From Myxococcus stipitatus (GTDB lineage: Bacteria > Myxococcota > Myxococcia > Myxococcales > Myxococcaceae): DNA of 64,000 nucleotides. The position numbers and the translations under genes are program-made. The DNA is taken from the NCBI RefSeq assembly GCF_021412625.1, contig NZ_JAKCFI010000003.1:62001-126000 (forward strand), written 5' to 3'. Shown in pieces: positions 25,773-33,651 of this stretch (its first letter is position 1; every line of letters starts with the position of its first letter). The notes beneath the pieces were generated by a model. It saw nothing but the letters and a program-made list of their open reading frames with translations, had not been told where the DNA came from and did not search any database.

Positions 25773-27166
25773 CTCCGCGCGCCCTCCTGGCCTCCATCCC
25801 GCGCCGCGCCCTGCTGTGCTGCTGCGTCCTGGCGGCCCCGGCCCTCGCCGAGGCCCCGCTGGACCCGCCCGCCTCCTCGAACATCCGCGTCATCCCCATG
25901 ACGCCCACGCCCATCCACCTCCAGGTGGGCGCGCTGCCTCCGCCCTTCGCGACGCCGAGCGCCACCAAGAACCCCACCTCCATCCCGCCTCCCGCCAACG
26001 CCACGCTGCGCGCGCCCGCGGGCTTCGCCGTCAACGTGTTCGCGGACCAGCTCTCCGCCCCGCGCTGGCTGACGCTGACGCCGGAGGGAGACGTGCTGGT
26101 GGTGGAGAGCGCCGCCCATCGCATCCGCCGCCTGCGGGACGCGAACAGGGACGGCGTGGCCGAAGCACGCGACGTCTTCGCCACCGCGGAGGCCAACGGG
26201 CTGAACCTGCCCCTGGGCGTCGCCTTCAATGACACGCACTTCTTCGTGGGCAACACCAACGCCGTGCGCCGCTACCCGTACCGCTCGGGGCAGGGCCGTC
26301 TCCAGGGCATGGGGGAGCAGCTCACGGCGCTGCCGGGGCTCGGCTACAACCAGCACTGGACGCGCAACGTGCGCATCTCCCCGGACGGGCAGCGCCTCTT
26401 CGTCACGGTGGGCAGCCAGAGCAACGTGAGCGTGGAGCCATCGCCGCGCGCGTCCGTGCTGGTGATGGGGCTGGATGGCGCCAACAAGAAGGTGTTCGCC
26501 AGCGGCCTGCGCAACCCCGTGGGCCTGGACTTCCACCCGCGCACGGGCGAGCCCTACGTCACCGTCAACGAGCGCGACGGCCTGGGCGACGACCTGGTGC
26601 CCGACTTCTTCACCCGCATCCAGCAGGACGCCTTCTACGGCTGGCCCTACGCGTACCTCTCCAAGGCGCACCTGGACCCGCGGCGGACGCACAACGGCCA
26701 GAGCGAGTCACCAGCGATGGTGGCGAAGACGGTGACGCCGGACGTGCTCTTCCAGGCGCACTCGGCGGCGCTGGGGCTCGCCTTCTACCGGGGCACCGCC
26801 TTCCCCACGCGCTACCGCAACGGCGCCTTCGTCGCCTTCCGGGGGAGCTGGAACCGCTCGCGGGGCACGGGCTTCAAGGTCGTGTTCATCCCCTTCGATG
26901 CCCAGAACCGCCCCACGGGTGCCTACGAGGACTTCCTCACCGGCTTCCTCACGGACCCCGCAGTGCCCACCACGTGGGCGCGCCCGGTGGGCCTGCTGGA
27001 GTTGCCCGACGGCAGCCTGCTGGTGACGGACGACACCCGCAACCGCGTCTACCGCATCCGCTGGGTGGGGACCGCCGGCGTCGAACCCGGAGCCCCGGAG
27101 GGCGCGTCCTCCGGAGAGGACCCCGGCGCGCCAGCCCCGCCGGGGCAGGACGCGCGCCCGCGGTGA
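25769..27166 (+). CDS. PQQ-dependent sugar (sorbosone) dehydrogenase-like beta-propeller
   Basis: The exported protein has 465 residues and a signal peptide (ALLCCCVLAAPALAEA). It is followed by the NHL/soluble glucose-dehydrogenase-like propeller: LSAPRWLTLTPEGDVLVVES, AHRIRRLRDANRDG, NVRISPDGQRLFVTVGSQSN, GLRNPVGLDFHPRTGE and VNERDGLGDDLVPDFF, all typical of the sorbosone dehydrogenase family. The reaction would be oxidation of a sugar or alcohol in the periplasm with PQQ. No PQQ synthesis genes are in the window. GTG 25769 overlaps the upstream stop and has GAGGAC before it. Confidence 0.87.
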   Translation: MTPRALLASIPRRALLCCCVLAAPALAEAPLDPPASSNIRVIPMTPTPIHLQVGALPPPFATPSATKNPTSIPPPANATLRAPAGFAVNVFADQLSAPRWLTLTPEGDVLVVESAAHRIRRLRDANRDGVAEARDVFATAEANGLNLPLGVAFNDTHFFVGNTNAVRRYPYRSGQGRLQGMGEQLTALPGLGYNQHWTRNVRISPDGQRLFVTVGSQSNVSVEPSPRASVLVMGLDGANKKVFASGLRNPVGLDFHPRTGEPYVTVNERDGLGDDLVPDFFTRIQQDAFYGWPYAYLSKAHLDPRRTHNGQSESPAMVAKTVTPDVLFQAHSAALGLAFYRGTAFPTRYRNGAFVAFRGSWNRSRGTGFKVVFIPFDAQNRPTGAYEDFLTGFLTDPAVPTTWARPVGLLELPDGSLLVTDDTRNRVYRIRWVGTAGVEPGAPEGASSGEDPGAPAPPGQDARPR

Positions 27167-27167
27167 C

Positions 27168-27869
27168 TCAGTCGTCCCAGGAGAGGGTGTACTCGCTGTC
27201 GAGCAGCGACGTCTGCCGCCCCTCGACGCGGATGTCCTGGGCGCCCACGGCCTGGAGCGCGCCCTCGAGCATGCCCTCGTTGTAGGCGACGGGCGTGAAG
27301 ATGCGGCGCATGTGGATGAGGCCCGCGCGCGAGCCCGTCCACTCCACCACCAGCTCGCCGAAGTCGATGGCCATGCGGTAGGCCTCCGGCAGCATGTTGA
27401 CGAGCTGCTTCGGGTCGCCGCCCACCTGCTGCCGCACCTCCGTGCCGAACATGGAGCGCACGAAGGCGAGCGTGCCCTGCACGCCAATCTGGCGCATGGC
27501 CTCCTCGGCGCCTCCCAGCTGCGGGGACAGCAGGTTCACCGCGGCGAAGAACAGCCGCAGGAAGGGCGGCACGGGGTAGAGCTCCGTCGGGTCCAGGTCC
27601 GCGGGGAAGTCACCCGCGTCCATGAGCTGCTTGACGGCCTGCTCCCCGCCGAGGAACCGCACGGTGTCGAGCACCGCCGCGAAGTGCATGCCGCGGATGT
27701 GCTCGTTCGGCTGCACCAGGGCGAGCCGCGACTCCAGCTCCCGTTTCACGTCTGCTGGCGAGTTCCATGTCCCTCGGTCCATGAGCCACCTGTCGCCTGG
27801 AAAATTTCGCGCGACATGCTCGCACAGCTTCTCGACCCGCGCGAGCTTGTGGCGGGTCGTTCGTGACAC
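27168..27869 (-). CDS. DUF2378-like myxobacterial protein
   Basis: The soluble protein has 233 residues. The stretch HIRGMHFAAVLDTVRFLGGE and the later FGELVVEWTGSRAG with MLEGALQAVGAQDIRVEG recall the DUF2378 (TIGR02265) family, which is largely restricted to myxobacteria and has no known activity. The assignment rests on pattern memory and is moderate. The GTG at 27869 is two bases past the upstream stop, giving translational coupling with the DUF3817 gene; an internal ATG at 27779 with AGGTGG is an alternative. Confidence 0.72.
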   Translation of the reverse strand: MSRTTRHKLARVEKLCEHVARNFPGDRWLMDRGTWNSPADVKRELESRLALVQPNEHIRGMHFAAVLDTVRFLGGEQAVKQLMDAGDFPADLDPTELYPVPPFLRLFFAAVNLLSPQLGGAEEAMRQIGVQGTLAFVRSMFGTEVRQQVGGDPKQLVNMLPEAYRMAIDFGELVVEWTGSRAGLIHMRRIFTPVAYNEGMLEGALQAVGAQDIRVEGRQTSLLDSEYTLSWDD

Positions 27870-27872
27870 GAC

Positions 27873-28166
27873 CTACTGCGTGTCCTTGCGCAGCTTCGCG
27901 TCGAGCAGAAAGTTGCCGAAGGGGACCAGCGACGCGCCGAACGCCATCGCCACGCGGCCGAAGGACCAGCGCAGCGCGATGGCCGCCTCCATCAACGCGA
28001 GGAGGTACAGCACGAACAGCAGCCCGTGCGTCATGCCCGTGTAGCGCACCGCCAGGGGCATGTCGGCCGCGTACTTCAGCGGCATCGCGACGAAGAGCAG
28101 GGCGACGAAGGACAGGCCCTCCGCGAGGGCCACGGCACGGAAGCGTCCGAGAGGGGTCTTCAGCAT
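27873..28166 (-). CDS. DUF3817 small integral membrane protein
   Basis: The protein has 97 residues and three hydrophobic segments. The family pattern is FRAVALAEGLSFVALLFVAMPLKY, split here as RAVALAEGLSF and VAMPLKYAAD, then GMTHGLLFVLYLLAL and a terminal PFGNFLLDAKLR. DUF3817 proteins are small bacterial membrane proteins of unknown role, sometimes associated with transporters. The start ATG 28166 has GGAGAC upstream. It is coupled to the DUF2378-like gene. Confidence 0.87.
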   Translation of the reverse strand: MLKTPLGRFRAVALAEGLSFVALLFVAMPLKYAADMPLAVRYTGMTHGLLFVLYLLALMEAAIALRWSFGRVAMAFGASLVPFGNFLLDAKLRKDTQ

Positions 28167-28285
28167 GGGGTCTCCAGGGCCTGTCTCCCATCCCCGGCCG
28201 CCTCCGTCCATGCGTCAGGGTGACGCACCCGCCACCCGCGCGCCCGCCCGGCCGCCGGCCGCGCCAACGGGGGCTCGCGCGTCTC

Positions 28286-28912
28286 TCACCGGGGCAGCGA
28301 CACGCCGTGGCGCGCGAGGTCCTCCGGCGTGTTCACGTTCACCAGCGAGCGCAGCGTGGGGTCCACCGCGCGCAGCGCCCGCTCGGGCAGCGCCGCCACG
28401 CGGCCACGGGCCATCAACTGGCGCAGCGACGGCTCCTCCACGAGGAGCGCCTCCCACGCGGGCGCCAGGCTCGCGCGGTGGACGGCGAGCAGCGGCTCCA
28501 CCCTCCCGTCGACCTCGAAGCACACCGAGTCCACCGCGTCGCTCCGCGCGTCGAGCAGCACGCGCAGCGCCTCGGCCGCGACGAAGGGCATGTCACACGC
28601 GACCGTCGCCACCCACGGCGTGCGCGAGGCGACGAGCGCCGCGTGCACGCCTCCTGGCGCGCCCCGGTCCCGCACCACGTCCGCGACCGCGCGCACGCCG
28701 AAGCGGGCATACGGCGCGGGCGCGTTCGCCACCAGCAGCACGTCGCCCAGCCCGCGCGACAGGTCGACGAGGCGCTCCACCACCGCGCGCCCCTCCACCT
28801 CCAGCAACCCCTTGGCGACGCCGGACAGCCGTCGCCCCTGTCCGCCCGCGATGATGGCGAGCGTGACGTCGGAGTACGCGCCGTCCAGGGGCCCAGGTCC
28901 GCGAGGGTCCAT
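28286..28912 (-). CDS. mobA: Molybdenum cofactor guanylyltransferase MobA
   Basis: MobA (208 aa) transfers GMP from GTP to molybdopterin to form the MGD cofactor. The nucleotidyltransferase loop AIIAGGQGRRLSGVAKG and the metal-binding motif VACDMPFV are present, as is the late NVNTPEDLAR. It is divergent from moeA-(mobB-fdhD), 186 bases away, making a Moco maturation cluster. The start ATG 28912 has GGGGCG upstream; frames reading further are shadows. Confidence 0.92.
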   Translation of the reverse strand: MDPRGPGPLDGAYSDVTLAIIAGGQGRRLSGVAKGLLEVEGRAVVERLVDLSRGLGDVLLVANAPAPYARFGVRAVADVVRDRGAPGGVHAALVASRTPWVATVACDMPFVAAEALRVLLDARSDAVDSVCFEVDGRVEPLLAVHRASLAPAWEALLVEEPSLRQLMARGRVAALPERALRAVDPTLRSLVNVNTPEDLARHGVSLPR

Positions 28913-29098
28913 CCGCGCCCCACCGTAGCGCGTCCCACGGCGCGGCGAGTCACTCGTCTTCTTGGAAGCAAAGACTCCGGCGTGGCGAGCGGGCGGTGCG
29001 GCGGAGGCGGGACTCGCCCGGGTCGACAGGGAGCGGACAGACGACCCCTGGCCCCGTGGACAAGCGCCAGGGCTCACGGCGTAGGCTGCGCGCCAACG

Positions 29099-30346
29099 AT
29101 GCCGCTCGTGCCCCTCACCGTGGCTCGGCAAGCCGCGCTCGAGGCGATATCGCCCGCGGCCCCCGAGTCCCTTCCCCTGCTCGACGCCCACGGCCGCTTC
29201 CTCGCCATGGACGTCAGGGCGTCGCGCTCGCTGCCCGGCTGCGACAACTCCGCGATGGATGGCTGGGCGGTGCGCGCCGGGGAGACCCGGGGCGCCAACC
29301 GCGACCGGCCCGCGCGGCTGCGCGTCGTCGACACCGTCTACGCGGGGAGCCTGCCGTCGCGCGCCCTGGCGCCGGGCGAGGCCGCGCGCGTCTTCACCGG
29401 CGCGCCCCTGCCCTCGGGCGCCGACGCCGTGGTCCGCCAGGAGGCCGCGCGCGCGACGGACGACGGGCGGCACGTGGACCTGTTCGTCTCCATCGAGTCC
29501 GGGCACGACATCCGCCGCGAGGGGGAAGAGGTCGTCGCCGGAGCGTCCCTGTTCTCCGCGGGCCAGCGCGTGAACGCGGCCGTGCTGGGCGTGCTCGCGT
29601 CGCTGGGCGAGACGACGGCGCGCGTGCGCCCCGCGCCGCGCGTGGCCGTGCTCGCCACGGGAGACGAGCTGGTCGCGCCCGGACAGCCCGCGCTGCCGCA
29701 CCAGGTCTACGAGAGCAACCTGATGCTGGTGGCGTCGCTGGCGCGCGAGGCCGGCGCCGACGTGCGCCACCTGTCGCGCGCGCGTGACGACGCCGGGACG
29801 CTGCGCGAGGCCCTGCGCCAACTCTCACCGGGAGTTGACGTGCTCGTCACCACCGGCGGCGCCTCCGTGGGCGACAAGGACCTGGTGAAGCAGGTGCTCA
29901 CCGCGCTGGGCGCGAGGTTCTTCGTGGACGGCGTGGCGCTCAAGCCGGGCAAGCCCGTGGCGGTGGCGAGGCTGGGCGACACGGCCATCGTCGTGCTGCC
30001 CGGCAACCCCGGCGCGGCGAGCGTCGCGTTCGACCAGTTCGCGCGCCCGCTGCTGCTCAAGTGCCAGGGCGTCCTCGAGACGCGCCGCCGCGTGCGCGCG
30101 CGCCTGTCCGAACCGCGCCACAAGCAGGCGGGCCTGACGTACCTCGTCACCACCACGCTGGAGCCCGGCGACGACGGCCCCGTCGCGCGGCTGCGTCCCC
30201 AGGGCGCCGGGCAGATCCTCCAGAACGTGCACGCCGAGGGCTGGGCCCTCCTGCCCCCCGGCCGCGCTGACTTCGCCCAGGGCGACCTGGTGGAGGTGGA
30301 GCTGTTCGACCGGCCACGCCATGACGCGGTGGAGACCGGCGCGTGA
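29099..30346 (+). CDS. moeA: Molybdopterin molybdenumtransferase MoeA
   Basis: MoeA (415 aa) inserts molybdate into adenylylated molybdopterin. All signature blocks are visible: PGCDNSAMDGWAVR (residues 48-61), AARVFTGAPLPSGADAVV, VAVLATGDELV, TTGGASVGDKDL and VLPGNPGAASVAFDQF. The C-terminal domain IV is present. The stop overlaps the GTG start of the mobB-fdhD fusion by four bases, so the two are translationally coupled. Confidence 0.94.
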   Translation: MPLVPLTVARQAALEAISPAAPESLPLLDAHGRFLAMDVRASRSLPGCDNSAMDGWAVRAGETRGANRDRPARLRVVDTVYAGSLPSRALAPGEAARVFTGAPLPSGADAVVRQEAARATDDGRHVDLFVSIESGHDIRREGEEVVAGASLFSAGQRVNAAVLGVLASLGETTARVRPAPRVAVLATGDELVAPGQPALPHQVYESNLMLVASLAREAGADVRHLSRARDDAGTLREALRQLSPGVDVLVTTGGASVGDKDLVKQVLTALGARFFVDGVALKPGKPVAVARLGDTAIVVLPGNPGAASVAFDQFARPLLLKCQGVLETRRRVRARLSEPRHKQAGLTYLVTTTLEPGDDGPVARLRPQGAGQILQNVHAEGWALLPPGRADFAQGDLVEVELFDRPRHDAVETGA

Positions 30347-31863
30347 GCCACGTCCCCGCCCTCTCCATCGTCGGCTGGTCCGGCGCCGGCAAGACGACGC
30401 TGATCGCCCGGCTCGTCGCGGAGCTGACCGCGCGCGGGCTGCGAGTCGCGGCGGTGAAGCACTCGTCGCACCCGCACCCCTTGCACCGCGACGGCAGCGA
30501 CACCGCCCTCTTCCAGCGGGCCGGCGCCGCCTTCACCGGCCTCGCCACCCCCGAGGGCACCCAGCTCACCTTCCCCCAGGAAGCGCTGTCCGCGCTGCGC
30601 TCCCGCCTCGCGGGCGCCGTGGACCTCCTCCTCGTCGAGGGCTGGAAGGACGGCCCCCTCCCCAAGCTCGAGGTCTGGCGCGAGGGCCTGGGCCCCGCGC
30701 TCGCCCCCGCACGCCCGGAGGTGTTCGCCGTCGTCACCGACGCCCCCGCACTCCCGGCGGAATTCGCGCGAACCTCGCACCCCCTGCGCGTGCTCGCCCC
30801 GGCGGACGTCGGCGCGGTGGCGGACCTCGTCCTCGGCCGGCTGGGGCCGCGTCCGCCCGCCCCGCCCCTCCCGGCCGACGCGCGCGGGGTGGGCAGCCGC
30901 GCGGTGCGCCGATGGGACGGGGACACGCTGGGGCCCGAGGCGCAGGACGCCCTCGCCGTCGAGGAGCCGCTCGAAATCCGCGTCAGCGGCGAGCCCCTGG
31001 CCATCACCATGCGGACCCCCGGCAACGACCGCGAGCTGGCGGTCGGCTTCCTCCTGGCGGAGGGCCTCATCCGGAGCGCGGACGACCTGGTCGGGCTCGC
31101 GCACTGTGGACGGCCGGGCGAGGAAGGGTGGGGAAACGTGTTGGAGGTGACTCCCGCCCCAGGAGTCATCCTCGACCTGGAGCGTGTCAGCGCGACGCGG
31201 CGGGGCACGCTGACGACCTCCGCCTGCGGGGTCTGCGGCCGGCGCAGCGTGGACGACCTGCTGGCGGCCTGTCCTCCGCTGCCCGCCGGGCCGGTGCTGT
31301 CCGCGCGCGCCGTGGCCCGCGCCACCGAGCGGCTGCGAGAGGGGCAGCGCAACTTCGCGAGGACCGGAGGCGTGCACGCCGCCGCCGCGCTCGACGCAGA
31401 CGGCCACGTCCTGGCCACCTTCGAGGACGTCGGGCGGCACAACGCCGTGGACAAGGTCGTGGGCGCGCTGCTGCTCGCCAGGGCCCGCGCCACCGGGTCC
31501 GTCCTGACGCGTCAAGCCGCCGTGCTCGCCGTCAGCGGACGCGTCAGCTTCGAAATCGTCCAGAAGGCCGTCGCGGCCAGGATTCCAATCATCACGGGGG
31601 TTTCCGCGGCCAGCACGCTCGCGGTCGACCTGGCCCTGCGTTCCAACCTGACGCTGGCCACGTTCGCTCGCGACGGACGCTTCAACCTCCACGCGGGCGC
31701 AGACCGCCTCGCCTCCACGCAAACCCTGGAAACTCCAGCGCCCTCTCCGGATGAATCCACGCGCGAGGCGGGCAACGTAGACCAGGAGTCAGACCGGCAC
31801 CGTAGATGCAGTGCTCACGCGACCACGGCTTTCCAGGACGAGAAGTGCGGGGGCTTCACGTGA
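30343..31863 (+). CDS. MobB-FdhD fusion protein
   Basis: The protein has 506 residues and two domains. Residues 1-165 are MobB: P-loop GWSGAGKTT (11-19), AAVKHSSHPHPLHRDGSDT and LLLVEGWKDGPLPKLEV, a GTP-binding adaptor for MGD synthesis. Residues 185-455 are FdhD: EEPLEIRVSG, TPGNDRELAVGFLLAEGL, the sulfur-carrying CGVC (C295, C298), ARTGGVHAAA and EDVGRHNAVDKVVG. FdhD passes sulfur from a desulfurase to the bis-MGD cofactor of formate dehydrogenase. The fusion joins two consecutive steps for one cofactor. The last 45 residues are an unstructured tail. Confidence 0.92.
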   Translation: MSHVPALSIVGWSGAGKTTLIARLVAELTARGLRVAAVKHSSHPHPLHRDGSDTALFQRAGAAFTGLATPEGTQLTFPQEALSALRSRLAGAVDLLLVEGWKDGPLPKLEVWREGLGPALAPARPEVFAVVTDAPALPAEFARTSHPLRVLAPADVGAVADLVLGRLGPRPPAPPLPADARGVGSRAVRRWDGDTLGPEAQDALAVEEPLEIRVSGEPLAITMRTPGNDRELAVGFLLAEGLIRSADDLVGLAHCGRPGEEGWGNVLEVTPAPGVILDLERVSATRRGTLTTSACGVCGRRSVDDLLAACPPLPAGPVLSARAVARATERLREGQRNFARTGGVHAAAALDADGHVLATFEDVGRHNAVDKVVGALLLARARATGSVLTRQAAVLAVSGRVSFEIVQKAVAARIPIITGVSAASTLAVDLALRSNLTLATFARDGRFNLHAGADRLASTQTLETPAPSPDESTREAGNVDQESDRHRRCSAHATTAFQDEKCGGFT

Positions 31864-32067
31864 TGTTCGCTGGAACGCCGAGAGATGGGACGCCGGTTCG
31901 ATGATCGCAAGATTTCACAGCATGTCTCGTCTTACCCAGGGTGCGGGGGTTGCAACGCGCCGCACAAGCGTGGCAAAAAGCAGTTCTTTCCGACTTGAAG
32001 ATTTGCAGCCTCAACGGCATCCTCTGCCAGAACTGGACACTTGGGTTGGCAGAGGGGGGTGGACACG
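31864..32067. other. eps operon upstream region
   Basis: These 204 bases are AT-richer than their surroundings at 31890-32000 and should hold the promoter of the eps operon. The TGGCAAAAAGCAG segment at 31972 recalls a sigma-54 -24 element but has no matching -12 GC, so it is not called. A hairpin lies at its end. Confidence 0.45.
32021..32055 (+). promoter_or_regulatory. Leader hairpin overlapping the epsZ ribosome site
   Basis: CCTCTGCCA and TGGCAGAGG form a perfect 9-bp inverted repeat with a 17-base loop, ending 12 bases before the epsZ ATG. The right arm includes the AGAGG part of the only purine-rich ribosome site, so the folded RNA could hide it. It could also be a protein operator. 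Confidence 0.55.
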
Positions 32068-33537
32068 ATGAGCAGCGCAAGTACTGGTGCGGCGGTCGGT
32101 GCTCCTGGAGCGGCGGAGGGCGGTGCGGGGTCGGAGGAGATGGTCTCGACCCCCAAGCTGGCGCCTGGGTTCGCGGCGAAGCTGAACCTGTCCGTGGACC
32201 TGTCGCTGATGACGGTGGTGTTGACCATCTCCGCGTGGCAGGGCGGGCTGTTGACGGGGACGCCGGGGTGGCTGTTGCCGGCGGTCATCGCCGCGTCGCT
32301 GGTGGTGTGGATCATCACCGGCACGGCGCTGTGTCTGTACGACTCGCGCTTCGCCGAGCGCAGCAAGCTGGACCACGTGGCGCTCGTGTCGGTGACGACG
32401 CTGGCCGTCGTGACGGTGCTGGCGGTGGTGGACCTGCTGCTGCCGGACACGCTGAAGGTGCCGAGCGTGGCGCCGCTGCTCATCCTGTTCTGGCCGGTGG
32501 CGTTGCTGCTGCGCCTGTTCGTGTTCCGTCCGGTGGCGTCGCAGGAGCGCCCCATGGACGCGGTGCTCATCGTCGGCACGGGGGCCATGGGCCGCTACTC
32601 CGGCGAGGACCTGGCCCGCAAGGGGCGCCGGCAGCTGCTGGGCTACGTGCGCTTCCATGACGACACGGGCTCCATCGGCGAGCTTCCCGCGAAGGTGCTG
32701 GGCACGGTGGACGACCTGGAGCACATCCTGCGCAACACCGCGGTGGACGAGGTCTACATCGCCGGCAACACGCTCAAGCAGGGCGAGGCGATGCAGGCGT
32801 CCATCAAGCTGGCCGAGCGCTTCGGCGTGCCCTTCGCGCTGCCGGCGCACACCTTCCGCCTGGACCGCGCGCGCCCGGTGGACACCCGCGCGGTGTCCGA
32901 CGGCTTCCTGCACTTCGCCGCGGTGAGCCCCAAGCCGCACCAGATGGCGATGAAGCGCCTGTTCGACATCTGCGTGTCCGCGGTGGCGCTGTGGATGCTG
33001 CTGCCCCTGCTGGGCACGGTGGCGCTCATCGTGAAGCTCACGTCGAAGGGGCCCATCTTCTTCAAGCAGTACCGCGTGGGGCTCAACGGCAAGCCGTTCT
33101 ACATGCTGAAGTTCCGCTCCATGGTGGTGAACGCGGAGGAACTGAAGGAGAAGCTGGCCGCGCTCAACGAGCAGACGGGGCCGGTCTTCAAGATGAAGAA
33201 CGACCCGCGCATCACCCCCATCGGCCGGTTCATCCGCAAGTTCTCCATCGACGAGCTGCCCCAGTTCATCAACGTGCTGCGCGGGGAGATGAGCATCGTG
33301 GGGCCGCGTCCGCCGGTGCCCAGCGAGGTGGCCAAGTACGAGACGTGGCAGCGCCGCCGGCTGTCGGTGCGCCCGGGCCTCACCTGCATCTGGCAGGTCT
33401 CCGGCCGCAACCAGATCTCCTTCGAGGAGTGGATGTACCTGGACATGCAGTACATCGACCACTGGACGCTCACCAGCGACCTGCGCCTGCTGCTCCAGAC
33501 GGTGCCGGTGGTCATCACCGGTCGCGGGGCCAGCTAG
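32068..33537 (+). CDS. epsZ: EpsZ polyprenyl-phosphate hexose-1-phosphate transferase
   Basis: This priming enzyme (489 aa) loads the first sugar phosphate onto undecaprenyl phosphate for exopolysaccharide synthesis. It has four N-terminal membrane helices (residues 45-155), a CoA-binding-like domain (VLIVGTGAMGRY near 170), a fifth helix (VALWMLLPLLGTVALIV) and the catalytic sugar transferase domain with FKQYRVGLNGKPFYMLKFRS, SIDELPQFINVLRGEMSIVG, PRPPVP and RPGLTCIWQVSGR. Long motifs are broken up here. It is first in the operon, as epsZ is in Myxococcus xanthus. ATG 32068 was chosen by its ribosome site. Confidence 0.93.
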   Translation: MSSASTGAAVGAPGAAEGGAGSEEMVSTPKLAPGFAAKLNLSVDLSLMTVVLTISAWQGGLLTGTPGWLLPAVIAASLVVWIITGTALCLYDSRFAERSKLDHVALVSVTTLAVVTVLAVVDLLLPDTLKVPSVAPLLILFWPVALLLRLFVFRPVASQERPMDAVLIVGTGAMGRYSGEDLARKGRRQLLGYVRFHDDTGSIGELPAKVLGTVDDLEHILRNTAVDEVYIAGNTLKQGEAMQASIKLAERFGVPFALPAHTFRLDRARPVDTRAVSDGFLHFAAVSPKPHQMAMKRLFDICVSAVALWMLLPLLGTVALIVKLTSKGPIFFKQYRVGLNGKPFYMLKFRSMVVNAEELKEKLAALNEQTGPVFKMKNDPRITPIGRFIRKFSIDELPQFINVLRGEMSIVGPRPPVPSEVAKYETWQRRRLSVRPGLTCIWQVSGRNQISFEEWMYLDMQYIDHWTLTSDLRLLLQTVPVVITGRGAS

Positions 33538-33651
33538 GCGCCCAGGCGGCCGGACCTCTTCCTCGGGGGCGGCATTGACGTGCCGTCCCCGCTCGTCTTC
33601 TATGCACACGGGCACTCCGGCCAGGGCCGGGCTCCGCCCGCCCACCCCACC

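Noticed and set aside
31972..31995. Sigma-54 promoter upstream of eps genes
   Set aside because: TGGCA is present but the -12 GC at the required spacing is absent.
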